NCBI GenBank assembly: GCA_965198325.1
Contig: CBDAPE010000019.1
Location: 186,001-250,000 of the forward strand
Reading direction: 5' to 3'
Length of the DNA stretch: 64,000 nt
DNA from: CBDAPE01 sp965198325
GTDB taxonomy: Bacteria > Pseudomonadota > Alphaproteobacteria > UBA828 > JAPUJA01
How positions within the stretch are numbered: position 1 is the stretch's first letter; each line of letters opens with the position of its first letter. The notes beneath the pieces were generated by a model, which saw nothing but the letters and a program-made list of their open reading frames with translations, had not been told where the DNA came from and did no database searches. Shown one piece after another: positions 62,644 to 64,000 of the stretch. The position numbers and the translations under genes are program-made.

Positions 62644-63807
62644 CTAGACCATCTCGAGGGCGACATCGCCGCCGCCCACGAGCATATGCAGGCCCGCCTC
62701 GTCGAGCGCGTAGGTCCCGCCTTGGATGATGCCGATCGCTTCGTTTTCGAGCTCGAGACAGGCGTGCAGCACGAACACCATGCCCGGCGCAAGCCGCTGT
62801 TCGATGCCCCGGGTAATCTGCAGGGTTTCGAGCCAGATCGGCGGGTAGGCGATGCCGACGCCGTAGCCGAAGCGCATCATCGCGGCGCCCTCCAGACCGG
62901 CGGCCCGCAGGGGCTCGAGCGAAGCCTCCTCGACCTCCGCCACGGGCGTCCCCGGCCGGACCGCGGCAATGCTGGCCGCGAGCGACGCCCGGGCCAGCTC
63001 GTAGATCTCGCGAACCCGCGGGCCCGGCTCGCCCGCGGCCAGGCTGTGTATCGCGACGGCGTGATAGCGCGCGGCAACCCCGGCAAACTCGAGATGAACC
63101 GGATCGCCCGGCTCGATGACCCGCTCCCGGGGCGTCGCGTGACCGCCGGGAGTACGCGGGCCGGTCGCGAGCTCCGTCGGGATCGCCTCGTAGTCGCTGC
63201 CCGCACCCCGCACGGCGCCCTCGACGGCAGCTGCCAGGGCGATCTCGGTGATCCCTGGGCGAAGCACCGCCCGTGCCGCGGCAAGACCGGCTCGCGCAAA
63301 GCCCGCCGCCTGTTTCAGATAGGCGAGCTCCCGGGGTAATTTGATCAGGCGCAACGCGCCGAGAAGCTCCGTTCCGTCGACGAGCTCGGCGGGCGCGAGC
63401 GCATCGGCCAGGGCCTGACCGTACCCGAACGGAAGGGCGGCGGATTGAGGCTCGACGGCGAGGCGACCCCCGCCAAGTCCTTTTTTCCGCGCGACCTCCC
63501 CGATCAGCGCGGCTGCATCGTCGCGATGAAGATGATAGCTGCGGATATCGTCGAGCCAGCAGGTCTCGATGGCCAGGGGCAAATCGACGTCGCGCAGGAT
63601 CAGGGTCGGCGGCTCGTCGGCGGCGCTGAACAGTAGGGCCTGGGGGCTGTTGACCGCCACCCAGGCGTCGTAGCCCGAGAGGTAGTAGAGCGTTTCGGGC
63701 GCGATGGCGAGCGCGCCGGCGATCCCCGCTCCGGCCAGCGCCTCGCGCGCCCGGGCGAAGCGCGCCGCATGCTCGGCGGCGGGAAACGCGGCGTAGCGCG
63801 GTGTCAT
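62644..63807 (-). CDS. M24-fold hydrolase, creatinase / ectoine hydrolase (DoeA)-like
   Basis: This 387-residue pita-bread-fold protein has an N-terminal creatinase-type domain (LYYLSGYDAWVAVNSPQALLF) and a C-terminal M24 domain. Metal ligands of true aminopeptidases seem altered: HLEFAGVAARYHAVAIHS lacks the two usual Asp, and GYGVGIAYPPIWLE replaces GHGIG. The YPPxW pattern resembles DoeA and other metal-free members. Creatinase makes sarcosine and urea; DoeA opens the ectoine ring. The substrate here is unknown. Confidence 0.78.
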   Translation of the reverse strand: MTPRYAAFPAAEHAARFARAREALAGAGIAGALAIAPETLYYLSGYDAWVAVNSPQALLFSAADEPPTLILRDVDLPLAIETCWLDDIRSYHLHRDDAAALIGEVARKKGLGGGRLAVEPQSAALPFGYGQALADALAPAELVDGTELLGALRLIKLPRELAYLKQAAGFARAGLAAARAVLRPGITEIALAAAVEGAVRGAGSDYEAIPTELATGPRTPGGHATPRERVIEPGDPVHLEFAGVAARYHAVAIHSLAAGEPGPRVREIYELARASLAASIAAVRPGTPVAEVEEASLEPLRAAGLEGAAMMRFGYGVGIAYPPIWLETLQITRGIEQRLAPGMVFVLHACLELENEAIGIIQGGTYALDEAGLHMLVGGGDVALEMV

Positions 63808-63858
63808 CCGGCCTCCTTCGGCTCCGGCGCCCCGCCGGCCATCCCGCCCGCGCCCCGC

Positions 63859-64000
63859 CTACTCCTCGGGCGCGAGGGTCACCCGGATGCCGTCGAGCGC
63901 ATCGGAATATTCGATCTGGCAGCTCAGCCGCGATGCCGGCTTGTCATAGCCCGGCGCGTCCTGGACCAGATCGACCTCTTCCTCGTCGGGCGGCTCGAGC
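63859..64000 (-). CDS. [2Fe-2S] ferredoxin, adrenodoxin type (C-terminal part, cut by window edge)
   Basis: The open frame continues to the window edge and ends with TAG at 63859. It reads PPDEEEVDLVQDAPGYDKPASRLSCQIEYSDALDG and ends VTLAPEE. SRLSCQI contains the last cluster Cys of adrenodoxin-type ferredoxins. The N-terminal cysteines lie outside the window. Such ferredoxins serve P450s or Fe-S assembly. Confidence 0.8.
   Translation of the reverse strand, partial: LEPPDEEEVDLVQDAPGYDKPASRLSCQIEYSDALDGIRVTLAPEE

Overview
This is a GC-rich chromosomal window from what looks like a free-living, metabolically versatile alphaproteobacterium, probably in or near the Rhodospirillales. I infer this from a DUF3572 gene (a mainly alphaproteobacterial family), an adrenodoxin-type ferredoxin end, many Rieske, xanthine-dehydrogenase, old-yellow-enzyme, PhyH and LLM-flavin genes, and GGAG-type ribosome sites with many 4-bp ATGA overlaps. 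No rRNA, tRNA or CRISPR array was seen. Taxonomy is inferred, not proven.

Region 1 (1-10.8 kb) looks like a nitrogen-scavenging cluster. A minus-strand operon holds a hydantoinase-type amidohydrolase, a TRZ/ATZ-type amidohydrolase and two polyamine-type ABC permeases. A divergent plus-strand operon holds a 2OG-Fe oxygenase, a Tat-exported binding protein, two adjacent ureohydrolases (agmatinase superfamily) and a frameshifted SDR. The end of a ureidoglycolate lyase gene lies at the left edge. The first ureohydrolase keeps all metal ligands and carries a His-rich N-terminus. The second has lost three of the six ligands, an active-plus-inactive pairing that suggests a heteromeric guanidino-compound hydrolase. 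This is the most interesting system in the window.

Region 2 (11-20 kb) holds formamidase with an FmdB zinc-ribbon partner, an alpha/beta hydrolase, an LLM flavoprotein, a LysR regulator, RidA, an aldehyde dehydrogenase, a PhyH dioxygenase and a frameshifted pentapeptide-repeat gene. Region 3 (20-31 kb) is a long minus-strand run with overlapping genes: reductase, acyl-CoA ligase, acyl-CoA dehydrogenase, enoyl-CoA hydratase, old yellow enzyme, AtuA, AtuA C-domain protein, EthD, VOC, kinase-like protein and DyP peroxidase. It resembles an acyl-CoA degradation pathway of the acyclic-terpene type, but its first two genes carry nonsense or frameshift lesions.

Region 4 (31-40 kb) has two GSTs, an acyl-CoA ligase and a decaying sulfur/MBL-fold island. 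In it an MBL-fold gene is split exactly by an 846-bp IS5-type element, an MFS gene has TGA at an apparent Trp codon, a second MBL remnant abuts an IS1380 relic, and one persulfide dioxygenase-rhodanese fusion is intact. Region 5 (40-54 kb) has a tandem PhyH pair (one with its iron motif deleted), an LLM monooxygenase, a hotdog-TetR fusion regulator, a dimethylglycine-dehydrogenase-like protein, DUF3237, a three-subunit xanthine-dehydrogenase-type enzyme, a Rieske oxygenase and a second old yellow enzyme. Region 6 (54-64 kb) has a sixA-like gene cut by a 3.9-kb insertion that contains an IS1380-family element itself cut by an IS256-family element, then DUF4242, a triple-RidA-domain protein, an SDR, a DUF6134-like secreted protein, a creatinase/DoeA-like M24 protein and the end of a ferredoxin gene.

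Several genes differ from an intact reading frame by one base. I cannot tell true decay from sequencing error without the reads.
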